Origin: Williamsia muralis
Lineage (GTDB): Bacteria > Actinomycetota > Actinomycetes > Mycobacteriales > Mycobacteriaceae
Direction: 5' to 3'
NCBI RefSeq assembly: GCF_002735905.1
Contig: NZ_PEBD01000008.1
Coordinates: 682,001 to 746,000, forward strand
Length of the DNA: 64,000 bases
Part shown: one piece after another, positions 8,978 to 18,740 of the stretch
Layout of the letters: every line of letters begins with the position of its first letter
How positions within the stretch are numbered: the stretch's first letter is position 1
The notes under the pieces: generated by a model
What the model was told of the DNA's origin: nothing
Database searches by the model: none
Seen by the model: the letters and a program-made list of their open reading frames with translations, nothing else
Program-made: the position numbers and the translations under genes

Positions 8978-10876
8978 ATGAACAACGAGTTTGACCAGTT
9001 CTTGGACGAGAACGGAAATCTGTTCTTCGACGACGACGTGACGCTGGTCGACTACGTGGAACGCAATGTCATCGAGCAGGCCGAGACGCTCGCGTACCGC
9101 TTCATGGACTACAGCCGCGAACGCGATGGCGAGCCGATCGACCTGACCTGGGCCGAGTTCGGCAAGCGGCTTCGTGCCATCGCCGCGCGGCTGCAGCAGG
9201 TCACGCAACCGGGCGACCGGGTGGCAATCCTGGCCCCGCAGTCGCTGGAGTACGTGATCGGCTTCTTCGGGTCGCTGTTCGCGGGCAACATCGCGGTTCC
9301 GCTGTTCTCGCCGGACGAGCCGGGTCACACCGACCGGCTCACCGCGGTGCTCGCCGACTGCAAGCCGAGTGTGATCCTCACGGCGACCAAGTCGGCCGAG
9401 GCCGTCCGCGACTTCTTCAAGCCGTTGCCTGCGAAGGAACGTCCTCGGGTCATCGCTGTCGATGCCGTTCCCGATTCGGTCGGCGACACGTGGGTCAAGC
9501 CGAAACCGGCCCTGCACGATGCGGCCTATCTGCAGTACACCTCGGGTTCCACCCGGGTTCCCGCCGGCGTCGTCATCACCTATGAGTCGGTGGCCGCCAA
9601 CGCGCTGCAGATGATCGACGCGATCGAGTTCGACCACAACTCGCGCGGCGTGACCTGGCTGCCCATGTTCCACGACATGGGCCTGCTCACGGTCATCCTG
9701 CCCGCACTGGGCGGCAAGTACATCACCATCATGAGCCCGCAGGCGTTTGTCCGGCGGCCCGGCCGGTGGATCAAGGAACTGGCCGCAGTCGCCGATGGCG
9801 CCGACACCTTCGCCGCCGCCCCCAACTTCGCCTTCGAGCACGCCGCTGTGCGTGGCGTTCCGAAGCCCGGCGAGAAGCTCGACCTGAGCAACGTCATCGG
9901 CCTGATCAACGGCAGCGAGCCGGTCACCGTCAGCTCGATGAAGAAGTTCAACGAGGCCTTCGGTCCGTACGGACTCCCGAAGACCGCCATCAAGCCCTCA
10001 TACGGGATGGCAGAGGCCACGCTCTTCGTGTCGTCGACCAAACGCGAGAACGAGGCGAAGGTCATCTATGTCGATCGCACCGCCCTCAACGCGGGAGAGT
10101 TCAAGCTGGTCGATCAGGATGCGCCGGGTGCAGTGGCACAGGTGTCCTGTGGACAGGTGTCGGTGAGTCAGTGGGCCGTGATCGTCGACTCCGAGACCGG
10201 CACCGAGCGTCCCGACGGCCATGTGGGTGAGATCTGGCTGCACGGGATGAACATCGGCCACGGATACTGGGGTCGGCCGGAGGAGACCGAGGAGACGTTC
10301 AACAACACCCTCACCGCGCCGCTGCCCGAGGGCAGCCGGAGCATCGGTGCTCCCCAGGGCGCCAAGTGGATGAAGACCGGCGACTACGGCGTCTGGTTCG
10401 AGGACGAGCTGTACATCACCGGACGAGTCAAGGACCTGGTGATCGTCGACGGCCGCAACCACTACCCGCAGGACCTCGAGTTCTCGGCGCAGGAAGCCAG
10501 CCCGGCTCTGCGGCCCGGCTTCGTGGCCGCGTTTGCCGTGCCTGCCAACGAACTGCCCGAGGTGGTCTTCCAGAACTCCGCCAGCGGACTCAAGTTCGAC
10601 GCGGACGACGCCTCCGAGCAGCTGGTGATCGTCGCCGAGCGTGGACCGGGCAAAAAGGTCGACCCGCAGGAGGTCGCCGATACCGTACGCGCCACGATCG
10701 CCCAGCGACACGGTGTGATGGCACGAGACGTGCTGATGGTTCCGGCGGGCTCGATCCCACGTACCTCCAGCGGCAAGATCGCCCGGCGGGCATGTAAGGC
10801 GGCGTACATCGACGGAACTCTGCGCGGTGGTTACCAGCAGACGGCGTTCCCCGATGCGCCACACGAGAATCAATAG
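8978..10876 (+). CDS. fadD32: long-chain fatty acid-AMP ligase FadD32
   Basis: A 632-residue fatty acyl-AMP ligase. The adenylate-forming core motif is [13 protein letters not shown] near residue 190; [13 protein letters not shown] and [14 protein letters not shown] follow in the family order, and the C-terminal lysine region reads [11 protein letters not shown]. FadD32 activates the meromycolic acid as an acyl adenylate and loads it on the N-terminal ACP of Pks13. ATG 8978 is chosen because AGGAG lies 5 nt upstream; the longer GTG 8930 start is less likely. The stop precedes the chosen pks13 start by 13 bp, so the two are surely co-transcribed. Confidence 0.96.
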   Translation: MNNEFDQFLDENGNLFFDDDVTLVDYVERNVIEQAETLAYRFMDYSRERDGEPIDLTWAEFGKRLRAIAARLQQVTQPGDRVAILAPQSLEYVIGFFGSLFAGNIAVPLFSPDEPGHTDRLTAVLADCKPSVILTATKSAEAVRDFFKPLPAKERPRVIAVDAVPDSVGDTWVKPKPALHDAAYLQYTSGSTRVPAGVVITYESVAANALQMIDAIEFDHNSRGVTWLPMFHDMGLLTVILPALGGKYITIMSPQAFVRRPGRWIKELAAVADGADTFAAAPNFAFEHAAVRGVPKPGEKLDLSNVIGLINGSEPVTVSSMKKFNEAFGPYGLPKTAIKPSYGMAEATLFVSSTKRENEAKVIYVDRTALNAGEFKLVDQDAPGAVAQVSCGQVSVSQWAVIVDSETGTERPDGHVGEIWLHGMNIGHGYWGRPEETEETFNNTLTAPLPEGSRSIGAPQGAKWMKTGDYGVWFEDELYITGRVKDLVIVDGRNHYPQDLEFSAQEASPALRPGFVAAFAVPANELPEVVFQNSASGLKFDADDASEQLVIVAERGPGKKVDPQEVADTVRATIAQRHGVMARDVLMVPAGSIPRTSSGKIARRACKAAYIDGTLRGGYQQTAFPDAPHENQ

Positions 10877-10889
10877 TCTGGACTACCCG

Positions 10890-13800
10890 ATGCCTGAACT
10901 GAACAGTTCGACAAATGAGCTTTTGAACTCCGAAGACAAGTTGCCGGGGTCGAGTTTCGGTCCGGGAGACAGCAGCGGTGACGGCGAGCTGGACGTGTCG
11001 CCGGTGGGCTCAGCGACCGATTCAGGCGAAGAACGGCAGAACGACGAGAAGGCCGGTGACCTGACGGTCTCGGAGCTCCGGGAGTGGCTGCGGCAGTGGG
11101 TCTCCGACACGACCGGACTGCCGGTCGACCAGGTCTCCGACGACCGGCCGATGGAAGAGTTCGGCTTGTCCTCGCGCGACGCGGTTGCGCTGTCGGGCGA
11201 CATCGAGGACAAGACCGGCATCATCCTCACCGCCACCGTCGCCTACCAGCATCCGACGATCGCGTCGCTGGCCAAGCGCATCATCGAGGGCGACCCGGAT
11301 GCGGGCCGCGAGGACGATGACGACGACGACCTGTACAACCGGAAGCGGAGCCCGAACGACGACATCGCGATCGTCGGTGTGGCAACACGTTTCCCGAAAG
11401 CGGGTCACACCCCGGAATCCACCTGGGACCTGCTGATCAACGGCGGCGACGGCGTCAGCGACCTGCCCGAGGATCGTTGGACCGAGTTCAAGTCGGATCC
11501 GCGAATCGCCAAGGTGCTCGACGAGGCGAACCTCAAGGGTGGATACCTCGACGACGTCAAGGGCTTCGATGCGGACTTCTTCCAGATGTCACCGCGTGAG
11601 GTCGAGATGGTGGACCCGCAGCAACGGCTCGCACTCGAACTGACCTGGGAGGCACTCGAACACGCGCACATCCCGGCCAGCGACCTCAAGGGCGGCCAGG
11701 TCGGTGTGTTCATCGGCAGCTCCACCAACGACTACCAGATGCTGGCGGTCTCCGATCCCGAAGGCGCCGGCGAAACCGCTGCATACGCGCTGACGGGTAC
11801 CTCCACTTCCATTGTGGCGGGACGAGTTTCGTACTACTTCGACTTCCGCGGGCCGTCCATCGCGCTCGACACCGCATGCTCCTCGTCGCTGGTCGCGGTG
11901 CACCAGGCAGTGCGCAGCCTGCGCAGCGGCGAGTCCGATGTCGCACTCGCGGGCGGCGTCAACATGCTGATCACCCCGGCTGCGACGCTGGGGTTCGACT
12001 CCGTGGGTGTGCAGTCCAAAGACGGTTACATCAAGGCGTTCTCGTCCGACGCCGACGGCATGATCCGCGCCGAGGGTGGCGGACTCGTTGTGCTGAAGCG
12101 ACTTTCCGATGCCCGCCGCGACGGTGACAACGTGCTCGCGGTGGTCGCGGGATCAGCGGTCAACTCCGACGGGCGCTCCAACGGTCTGCCCGCCCCGAAT
12201 CCCGAAGCGCAGGTTCAGGTGCTGCGTAGCGCCTACATCGATGCTGCGATCAACCCGCGCGACGTCGACTACATCGAGGCGCATGGCACGGGAACCATTC
12301 TCGGCGACCCCATCGAGGCGGACGCCCTGGGCCGTGTGGTGGGCAAGGGCCGCGATGCGGACAAGCCGACGCTGCTCGGCTCGGCGAAGACCAACTTCGG
12401 TCACCTCGAAGCCGGTGCTGGTGCCGCAGGCCTGATCAAGCTGATCCTCGCCCTCCAAGAGAACAAACTCCCGCCGTCGCTGCACTACGCAGGCCCCAAC
12501 CCGTACATCCAGTTCGACGCGCTGCGGCTCAGTGTCGTCACCGAGCCGGCTGATTGGCCCAGGTACTCCGGCCGCGCCATCGCGGGTGTCTCAGGATTCG
12601 GGTTCGGCGGTACCAACGCCCACGTGGTGGTCCGAGAGGTGACGCCTGAAGACCTGAGGGAGCCCGCCGCCGAGGTCATCGACGAGCCGGTTGCCGCCCA
12701 GGCGACGGTCGCCGACTTCCTCGACGAGGACGACGACCTCGACGAATTCCTCACCGAAGCCGAACGTGCCGCGCTGGGTCAGCTCGCTTCCACGCCGGCG
12801 AAAGCCGAAGAGCCGCAAGCCGAAGAGGACCCGGCAGTAGGGTTCGCGCCGTGCCGGGCCGAGGGTTCGGTTGTCCCGCTGGTGGTCTCGGGGTTCCTCC
12901 CGTCGCGTCGTCGCAAGACCGCCGCCGACCTCGCCGACTGGCTCGAGACCGACGCTGCGAAGAACACGCCGCTCGTCGACATCGGGCGGGCCCTGGCCCA
13001 CCGAAACCATGGGCGTACCCGGTCGGTGGTGATGGCCCGAACGCACGAGGACGCGCTCAAGGGCATGCGGGCGGTCGCGGACAACAAGAACAGCCCGCTC
13101 GTCTTCACCTGTGATTCACCGGATTCGGCGTCGCCCGTGTGGCTGTTGTCCGGGTTCGGTTCGCAGCACCGCAAGATGGGCAAGCAGCTCTACACCGAGA
13201 ACCCGGTGTTCGCCGCGGCGGTGGACAAGGTCGACAAGCTGATCGTCGACGAGCTGGGCTACTCGATCGTCGAGCAGTTCCTCGACGATTCGGTTGCCTA
13301 CGAGATCGAGACGTCGCAGATCGGGATCTTCACCATCCAGATCGGCCTGGCCGAGTTGCTCCGCCACCACGGTGCGGATGCCGGTGTGGTGGTCGGGCAT
13401 TCGATGGGTGAGGCAGCAGGCGCCTACATCACCGGTGGTCTGTCCCTCGAGGACGCTGTTCGGGTCATCTGCCAGCGGTCGCGGCTGATGGGCGAGGCCG
13501 AGGCCCAGTTGACCGGCGACGACATCCGGCTGATGGCTCTGGTGGAGTACAGCGCCGACGACATCACCGGTGTGCTCGCCGACTACCCCGATCTCGAGAT
13601 CTGCGTGTACGCAGCACCCACCCACACCGTCATCGGTGGTCCCGAACCGCAGGTCGACGCCATCGTGGCGCGGGCCGAGAGCGAGGGCAAACTCGGGCGA
13701 AAACTCGCCACGAAAGGTGCCAGCCACACATCCCAGACCGACCCGTTGCTCGGTGAACTCGCCTACGAGCTCACCGGCATCGACCCGCGGTCGCCGAAGA

Positions 13801-16238
13801 TCGGCTTCTACAGCTCGGTCGACCGCGAGACCTTCTACCGGCCGGGCAGCGAGCCGGTGCACGCCGTGGAGTACTGGACCAAGGGCCTTCGGCACAGCGT
13901 GTGGTTCTCCCAGGCCGTCGCCAAGGCCGTCGAGAACGGGCACACCACCTTCCTCGAACTGTCCCCGAACCCCGCGGTTCTGATTTCCGTTGCCGCCGTG
14001 ACTTTCTCCGTCGGCATCCACAACGCCGAACTGATCGAGACGTTGCGCCGCAAGGAAGACGAGAGCCAGGGCGTGATCAACGCGCTGATGAAGCTCTACG
14101 TGCACGGTCATGCCGTCGACGTCGGATCATTGTTCGGTAAGGGCGATTTCGCCGCGATCCCTCGGACCCGGTTCGAACGCAAGCCGTACTGGCTGACCGC
14201 GAACATCTCGGCCGGGTCGGGCGATTCCAGGATTCCGGGATCGCACGTGGCCCTCCCCGACGGCCGCCACGTCTGGCAGGTGGCCGCATCGGCAGCGTCC
14301 GACCTCACCGAGCTCGTCAGAGTTGCCGCGTCGCAGGTGCTTTCCGACGTACAGGTGACGGCGGTGCTCCCGCACGGTGAGCCGGTGGGCGCCTCGACGC
14401 TGACCACCACCTTGGCACCTCACCCGGGCGGCGGCGCGCTGCAGGTGCATGCTGCCGAAGGCACTTCGTTCCGGTTGCTCCTCGATGCCGTGGTGGCCTC
14501 CGGTGGACCGGCGCCGGCCGCCGTCCAGACGGCGCCCGCCACCGCGCCTGTGACGGCCGAGCAGTCCGGGTTCGTCGACAACACGCTGGTGACCGAACCG
14601 GAGATCAGCGATGAGATCGGTGCCCGGTGGGATCCGGCCTCCGGCGAGACCATCGACGACAGGCTGGCACAGATCGTCGCAGAGTCGATGGGTTACGAGG
14701 CCGAGGATCTGCCTCGTGAGATCCCGTTGATCGAGCTGGGTCTGGATTCGTTGATGGCCATGCGCATCAAGAACCGTGCGGAGTGGGAGTTCGACATCCC
14801 GCAGCTGCAACTGCAGGCGATGCGCGACGCCAACCTCCAAGACGTGGTCAAGTTCGTCACCTACGCCGTGGAGCACCGCGACGAGGTGGAGGCGCTGGCC
14901 GCCGATGCAGCGGGCAAGGGCGAATTGGACACCGCTGCACTGGCCGAACTGATCAACTCTGAGGGAACCAAGACCGACGAGCCCCAGCCCGTCGAGCCCC
15001 AGTCCGTCGAGCCCCAGCCCGAAGCGCGTCTCGAAACACCCGCGCCCGAACAGGCTGTCGTCGAGGCGGATTCGACGCCTGCCCCGGCTCAGCCGGCAGC
15101 ACCGGCACAAGCCCAGGCCGACAAGCCGAAGGCCGGCCTGCAGAACGCGGCAGCGGTCGCTGCCGCGGCCGGTGCTGACGTCCCACCGCGAGATGCGGCC
15201 GAGCGTCTCACCTTCGGCGTGTGGGCCGTGGTCACCGGAAAGTCTGCCGGCGGCATCTTCAACCCGCTTCCGGTGCTCGACGACGAGACCGCGGAGAAGT
15301 TGACGGCGCGGTTGTCCGAACGTGCGGGCGGCGAGCTCGACATCGAGGACGTGATCGACGCCGACAACATCGAGACGATGTCGAACTACGTGCGTGAGCA
15401 TCTCGAGGGTGGGCTGGTGGATGGGTTCGTCCGCTACCTCCGGACTCCCGAGAACTCAGACCGCACACCGGTGCTGGTGTTCCACCCGGCCGGTGGCTCC
15501 ACCGCCGCGTACGAGCCGCTGCTCAAGCGACTGCCCGAGGACGTCCCGGTCATCGGATTCGACCGCGTCGAGGGGACCATCGAAGAACGGGTCCGGCAGT
15601 ACTACCCGAAGCTGCGCGAGATCCAACCCACCGGCCCGTACGTTCTGGTCGGCTGGTCTCTTGGCGGCGCCCTGGCATACGGATGCGCGCAGGTGCTCGT
15701 CGAAGCCGGTGAAGAGGTCTCCTTTGTCGGCCTGATCGATGTGGTGCGCCCGGCCGAACCGGTCGAGGACACCCCGGAGAGCAAGCGGGCCCGCCTCGAG
15801 CGGTACCTGGACTTCGCCAAGCGCACCTACGGTCTCGACGACGTGCCGATCCCGATGGACCGCCTGGTCGAGGCCGACGACGACGGCCAGTTCAAGATCA
15901 TCATGGAGATGTTGGCGATGAGTGACGCCAAGATCCCCGGTGGCATCATCGAACACCAGCGCACCAGCTTCCTCGACAACCGTGCGTTGTCGACGGTGGA
16001 ACCGACGCGCTACGACGGCAAGGTGGTCCTCTACCGGGCCGACAAGATGCATGATGGCGCAATCGAACTCGAACCGCAGTGGGCAAAGATCGATGAAGAC
16101 GGAAGATGGGGAGAGGTGGTCGACGATCTCGAGATCATCCATGTCGGAGGCGATCACCTGGCGATCATCGACGAACCCTACATCGGAAAAATCGGTGCCG
16201 ATCTGACCGCACGGTTGGAAGAGCTCGCAAGAAAGTGA
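10890..16238 (+). CDS. pks13: mycolic acid condensing polyketide synthase Pks13
   Basis: A multidomain enzyme of about 1782 residues. Order: N-terminal ACP (Ser95 in FGLSSRD), ketosynthase about 155-590 (Cys330 in DTACSSSL, EAHGTGT, KTNFGHLEAG), acyltransferase about 745-1060 (Ser838 in GHSMGE), second ACP (Ser1287 in GLDSLMA), Pro/Ala/Glu-rich linker about 1355-1415, thioesterase about 1500-1782 (Ser1590 in GWSLGG, His1756 in GGDHLAI). This is the ACP-KS-AT-ACP-TE layout of Pks13, which condenses two fatty chains and releases the beta-keto precursor of mycolate. An acidic run (EDDDDDD) links the first ACP and KS. The start is uncertain: ATG 10890 is chosen; ATG 10854 and GTG 10827 would overlap fadD32. 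Confidence 0.96.
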   Translation: MPELNSSTNELLNSEDKLPGSSFGPGDSSGDGELDVSPVGSATDSGEERQNDEKAGDLTVSELREWLRQWVSDTTGLPVDQVSDDRPMEEFGLSSRDAVALSGDIEDKTGIILTATVAYQHPTIASLAKRIIEGDPDAGREDDDDDDLYNRKRSPNDDIAIVGVATRFPKAGHTPESTWDLLINGGDGVSDLPEDRWTEFKSDPRIAKVLDEANLKGGYLDDVKGFDADFFQMSPREVEMVDPQQRLALELTWEALEHAHIPASDLKGGQVGVFIGSSTNDYQMLAVSDPEGAGETAAYALTGTSTSIVAGRVSYYFDFRGPSIALDTACSSSLVAVHQAVRSLRSGESDVALAGGVNMLITPAATLGFDSVGVQSKDGYIKAFSSDADGMIRAEGGGLVVLKRLSDARRDGDNVLAVVAGSAVNSDGRSNGLPAPNPEAQVQVLRSAYIDAAINPRDVDYIEAHGTGTILGDPIEADALGRVVGKGRDADKPTLLGSAKTNFGHLEAGAGAAGLIKLILALQENKLPPSLHYAGPNPYIQFDALRLSVVTEPADWPRYSGRAIAGVSGFGFGGTNAHVVVREVTPEDLREPAAEVIDEPVAAQATVADFLDEDDDLDEFLTEAERAALGQLASTPAKAEEPQAEEDPAVGFAPCRAEGSVVPLVVSGFLPSRRRKTAADLADWLETDAAKNTPLVDIGRALAHRNHGRTRSVVMARTHEDALKGMRAVADNKNSPLVFTCDSPDSASPVWLLSGFGSQHRKMGKQLYTENPVFAAAVDKVDKLIVDELGYSIVEQFLDDSVAYEIETSQIGIFTIQIGLAELLRHHGADAGVVVGHSMGEAAGAYITGGLSLEDAVRVICQRSRLMGEAEAQLTGDDIRLMALVEYSADDITGVLADYPDLEICVYAAPTHTVIGGPEPQVDAIVARAESEGKLGRKLATKGASHTSQTDPLLGELAYELTGIDPRSPKIGFYSSVDRETFYRPGSEPVHAVEYWTKGLRHSVWFSQAVAKAVENGHTTFLELSPNPAVLISVAAVTFSVGIHNAELIETLRRKEDESQGVINALMKLYVHGHAVDVGSLFGKGDFAAIPRTRFERKPYWLTANISAGSGDSRIPGSHVALPDGRHVWQVAASAASDLTELVRVAASQVLSDVQVTAVLPHGEPVGASTLTTTLAPHPGGGALQVHAAEGTSFRLLLDAVVASGGPAPAAVQTAPATAPVTAEQSGFVDNTLVTEPEISDEIGARWDPASGETIDDRLAQIVAESMGYEAEDLPREIPLIELGLDSLMAMRIKNRAEWEFDIPQLQLQAMRDANLQDVVKFVTYAVEHRDEVEALAADAAGKGELDTAALAELINSEGTKTDEPQPVEPQSVEPQPEARLETPAPEQAVVEADSTPAPAQPAAPAQAQADKPKAGLQNAAAVAAAAGADVPPRDAAERLTFGVWAVVTGKSAGGIFNPLPVLDDETAEKLTARLSERAGGELDIEDVIDADNIETMSNYVREHLEGGLVDGFVRYLRTPENSDRTPVLVFHPAGGSTAAYEPLLKRLPEDVPVIGFDRVEGTIEERVRQYYPKLREIQPTGPYVLVGWSLGGALAYGCAQVLVEAGEEVSFVGLIDVVRPAEPVEDTPESKRARLERYLDFAKRTYGLDDVPIPMDRLVEADDDGQFKIIMEMLAMSDAKIPGGIIEHQRTSFLDNRALSTVEPTRYDGKVVLYRADKMHDGAIELEPQWAKIDEDGRWGEVVDDLEIIHVGGDHLAIIDEPYIGKIGADLTARLEELARK

Positions 16239-16244
16239 CCCAGA

Positions 16245-17795
16245 TTGACTGACACCACCGCCGGCAAGCTCAAGGAACTTCGCGAGAAGCTCGAGGCGGC
16301 AAAAGAACCCGGCGGCGAGCGGGCGGTCGCGAAGAGGGCTGCCAAAGGCATCGCCTCGCCTCGCGAACGACTGGACATGTTGTTCGACCCCGGCACCTTT
16401 GTCGAGTTCGGTCGACTCGCCAAGATGCCCGGCGCCGCGGACAGCGGCTACGGCGATGGTGTGGTGACCGGGCACGGCCTGGTCAACGGCCGTCCGGTCG
16501 CGGCGTTCTCGCACGACCAGACGGTGTTCGGCGGCACGGTCGGTGAGATGTTCGGCCGCAAGGTCTCGGCCATCATGGAGTGGGCCGGCAAGATCGGCTG
16601 CCCCATGGTCGGCATCAACGATTCCGCAGGCGCCCGTATCCAGGATGCGGTCACATCGCTGGCCTGGTACGCCGAGATGGGCCGTCGCAACGACCTGTTG
16701 TCGGGGTTGGCGCCGCAGGTCTCGATCATCCTCGGCAAGTGTGCGGGCGGCGCGGTGTACACCCCCGCGAACACCGACATTCTCGTCGGCGTCAAGGACG
16801 AAAGCTACATGTTCGTCACCGGGCCGGACATCCTCCGTGAGGTGAACGGTGAAGACGTCTCGGCCGAGGAACTCGGTGGCTCGTACAACCAGTCCAAGTG
16901 GGGCAACATCCATCACCTGGCCGATGACGAGAAGAGCGCATTCGAATGGGTGCGTGACTATCTCGAGTACATGCCGTCCTCCTGCCACGAGAAGGCGCCG
17001 GTGATCAATCCCGGGCTGGAACCGGAGATCACCCCCAGCGACCTCTCACTCGACACCTTCATGCCGAACAACGACAACACCGGCTACGACATGCGCGACA
17101 TCATCCTGCGCGTGTTCGACGATGGTGCGTTCCATGAGGTCGCCGAGTTGTTCGCCCCCAACATCATCACCGGATACGCCCGGGTGGACGGCATCTCGGT
17201 GGGTGTGGTGGCCAATCAGCCGAACGTGATGGCCGGTGTGCTCGACACCGACTCGTCGGAGAAAGCCACTCGTTTCGTCCGAATCTGCAACGCGTACAAC
17301 ATCCCCCTGATCTTCCTGGTCGACACCCCGGGCATCCTTCCGGGCGTCGAGGAGGAGAAGAAGGGCACCATCCGGCGCTCGGGCAAGTTCCTGTTCGCCT
17401 ACGTGGAGGCCGACGTCCCGAAGATCACCGTGGTGCTGCGCAAGGCATATGGCGGCGCCTACGCGGTGATGGGTTGCAAGCAGCTCGGTGCCGACATCAA
17501 CTTCGCGTGGCCCACGGCCAAGATCGCGGTGATGGGTGCGGAGTCCGCGGCCACCATCCTGACCCGGCGGCAGACCGAGAACGCGACGCCGGAAGAGGCT
17601 GCGAAGATCCGACAGGACTTCGTCGACTTCTACAACACGATGATGGCAACGCCGTACCTCGCGGCCGAGCGCGGTTACATCGACGCCGTGATAGATCCGT
17701 CGAGCACTCGGTTGCAGCTGCGAAAAGCGTTGGCACAGTTGAAGGACAAGCACATCCTGCGGTCGCCGCGTAAGCACTTCCTGATGCCGATCTAA
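16245..17795 (+). CDS. accD4: acyl-CoA carboxylase carboxyltransferase subunit AccD4
   Basis: A 516-residue biotin-dependent carboxyltransferase beta-subunit. N- and C-terminal crotonase-like halves are visible: [12 protein letters not shown] and [12 protein letters not shown] in the first, [13 protein letters not shown] and [12 protein letters not shown] in the second. In the Pks13 pathway AccD4 (with AccA3 and AccD5/AccE5) carboxylates the long alpha-branch acyl-CoA to form the extender unit. The start is TTG 16245, giving [16 protein letters not shown], only 6 bp after the pks13 stop. It ends the operon; a 28-bp palindrome follows 17 bp after the stop. Confidence 0.95.
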   Translation: MTDTTAGKLKELREKLEAAKEPGGERAVAKRAAKGIASPRERLDMLFDPGTFVEFGRLAKMPGAADSGYGDGVVTGHGLVNGRPVAAFSHDQTVFGGTVGEMFGRKVSAIMEWAGKIGCPMVGINDSAGARIQDAVTSLAWYAEMGRRNDLLSGLAPQVSIILGKCAGGAVYTPANTDILVGVKDESYMFVTGPDILREVNGEDVSAEELGGSYNQSKWGNIHHLADDEKSAFEWVRDYLEYMPSSCHEKAPVINPGLEPEITPSDLSLDTFMPNNDNTGYDMRDIILRVFDDGAFHEVAELFAPNIITGYARVDGISVGVVANQPNVMAGVLDTDSSEKATRFVRICNAYNIPLIFLVDTPGILPGVEEEKKGTIRRSGKFLFAYVEADVPKITVVLRKAYGGAYAVMGCKQLGADINFAWPTAKIAVMGAESAATILTRRQTENATPEEAAKIRQDFVDFYNTMMATPYLAAERGYIDAVIDPSSTRLQLRKALAQLKDKHILRSPRKHFLMPI

Positions 17796-17812
17796 ATCCT
17801 CCGCGTGTGGTG

Positions 17813-17840
17813 ACATCCTCCGGTTGCAACCGGAGGATGT
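17813..17840. repeat. 28-bp perfect palindrome after accD4
   Basis: Bases 17813-17840 equal their own reverse complement: ACATCCTCCGG on the left, TTGCAA at the centre. A partial copy (GCAGTCGGAGGGTGT) follows directly at 17845-17859. The core TCCTCCGGTTGCAACCGG also appears in the third unit of the array at 18.7 kb, so the two sites are related. It lies between accD4 (plus) and the convergent membrane-protein gene and may end transcription from both, though it lacks a U tract. Confidence 0.75.
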
Positions 17841-17866
17841 GGCTGCAGTCGGAGGGTGTGGGGGTT

Positions 17867-18388
17867 TCAGCTGACGTCGTCGTCCTCGTCGGGATGCCGG
17901 ATGCCTCCCGCGAGCATCACGCCGATGGCAAAACCCGCCACGGGGAACGCATACGCCCACCCGAAGCCGATGTCGGGCAGTTGACCGTCTCCGGACACGA
18001 GTACGGCCTTGTGAGGCACCAACCGTATCGTCGCCAGGATGGCTGCGCCGCCCAGCGTGCAGCCCGCGACCGTCGTCAGACTGAACACCTCACTCTGGGT
18101 GCTCGGACCGAGCCTCGCGGTGAAACGTTCGATGGCCCAGCCGAGCAGACCCGCGCAGATCGCGAATGCAGCGGGGATCAGCCAGACCCAGCCCGGCACG
18201 TGGAGGGCGAGGTCGCGGCCGGACGGGACGTGCACCTTGGGCGACGACTCCGTGATCCCGGGAGTGATGAAGTACCAGCCGAGGACCGCGACCAACCCGA
18301 AGCCCAGACCGATGACGGCTGCTCGCAACCACGTTGTGCGCCACAGGCGTAGTACAGCTGGCGTGGATCGGACCGTTCCCATCCTCAT
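17867..18388 (-). CDS. small integral membrane protein, unknown function
   Basis: About 173 residues with four hydrophobic segments: the first begins near residue 20 (AAVIGLGFGLVAVLGWYF), then VWLIPAAFAICAGLLGW, a third around the TTVAGCTLGGAA stretch, and a fourth near YAFPVAGFAIGVMLAGG. The C-terminus is acidic (HPDEDDDVS). I do not recognise the family; proteins of this look are common small membrane proteins in the Mycobacteriales. ATG 18388 is chosen; ATG 18382 and GTG 18400 are equally possible, since no ribosome site is clear. It reads in the same direction as embB but is separated by 350 bp holding a repeat array. Confidence 0.6.
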   Translation of the reverse strand: MRMGTVRSTPAVLRLWRTTWLRAAVIGLGFGLVAVLGWYFITPGITESSPKVHVPSGRDLALHVPGWVWLIPAAFAICAGLLGWAIERFTARLGPSTQSEVFSLTTVAGCTLGGAAILATIRLVPHKAVLVSGDGQLPDIGFGWAYAFPVAGFAIGVMLAGGIRHPDEDDDVS

Positions 18389-18476
18389 ACCGTTGCACAC
18401 AGCCGCCCCGCGACGCCGCAGATCCTCACGCTGCAGTCACTTCCTCTGGCTCGTCACTCCCTCCGACTCCTGCTTG

Positions 18477-18729
18477 TTCCTCCGGTTGCAGTCGGAGGGT
18501 GTGACTGAAGTCGGAGGGGATCGGCGGGAACGGGGTCGTGGTGGACGTCGGCTCGCCTGTTCCTCCGACTCGTGCTTGTTCCTCCGGTTGCAGTCGGAGG
18601 ATGTGACTGGAGTCGGAGGGAATCGGCGGGAACGGTGTCGTGGTGGACGTCGGCTCGCCTGTTCCTCCGACTCGTGCCTGTTCCTCCGGTTGCAACCGGA
18701 GGAAGTGACTGAAGTCGGAGGGAACAGGC
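18477..18729. repeat. tandem array, three copies at a 102-bp period, rich in CCTCCG/CGGAGG inverted repeats
   Basis: The block starting TTCCTCCGGTTGCA recurs at 18477, 18579 and 18681, exactly 102 bp apart; the third copy is cut short after about 49 bp. Each unit contains several CCTCCGACT and AGTCGGAGG blocks that can pair, and the third unit contains a 22-bp perfect palindrome. The array fills the gap between embB and the next minus-strand gene. Frames stay open on both strands because 102 is a multiple of three, but none has a start site or composition that suggests a protein. It resembles a minisatellite of the MIRU kind. Confidence 0.85.
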
Positions 18730-18740
18730 GGTACCGAGAC

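Noticed and set aside
8806-8994. A 62-codon frame before fadD32
   Set aside because: TTG start, no ribosome site, no family and overlap with the fadD32 start.
18426-18695. Open frames with a 34-residue repeat in the 102-bp array
   Set aside because: Because 102 is a multiple of three, frames stay open on both strands by arithmetic. None has a start site or a plausible protein composition.
18477-18729. CRISPR array
   Set aside because: Units are 102-bp direct repeats without distinct spacers, and no cas gene is present.
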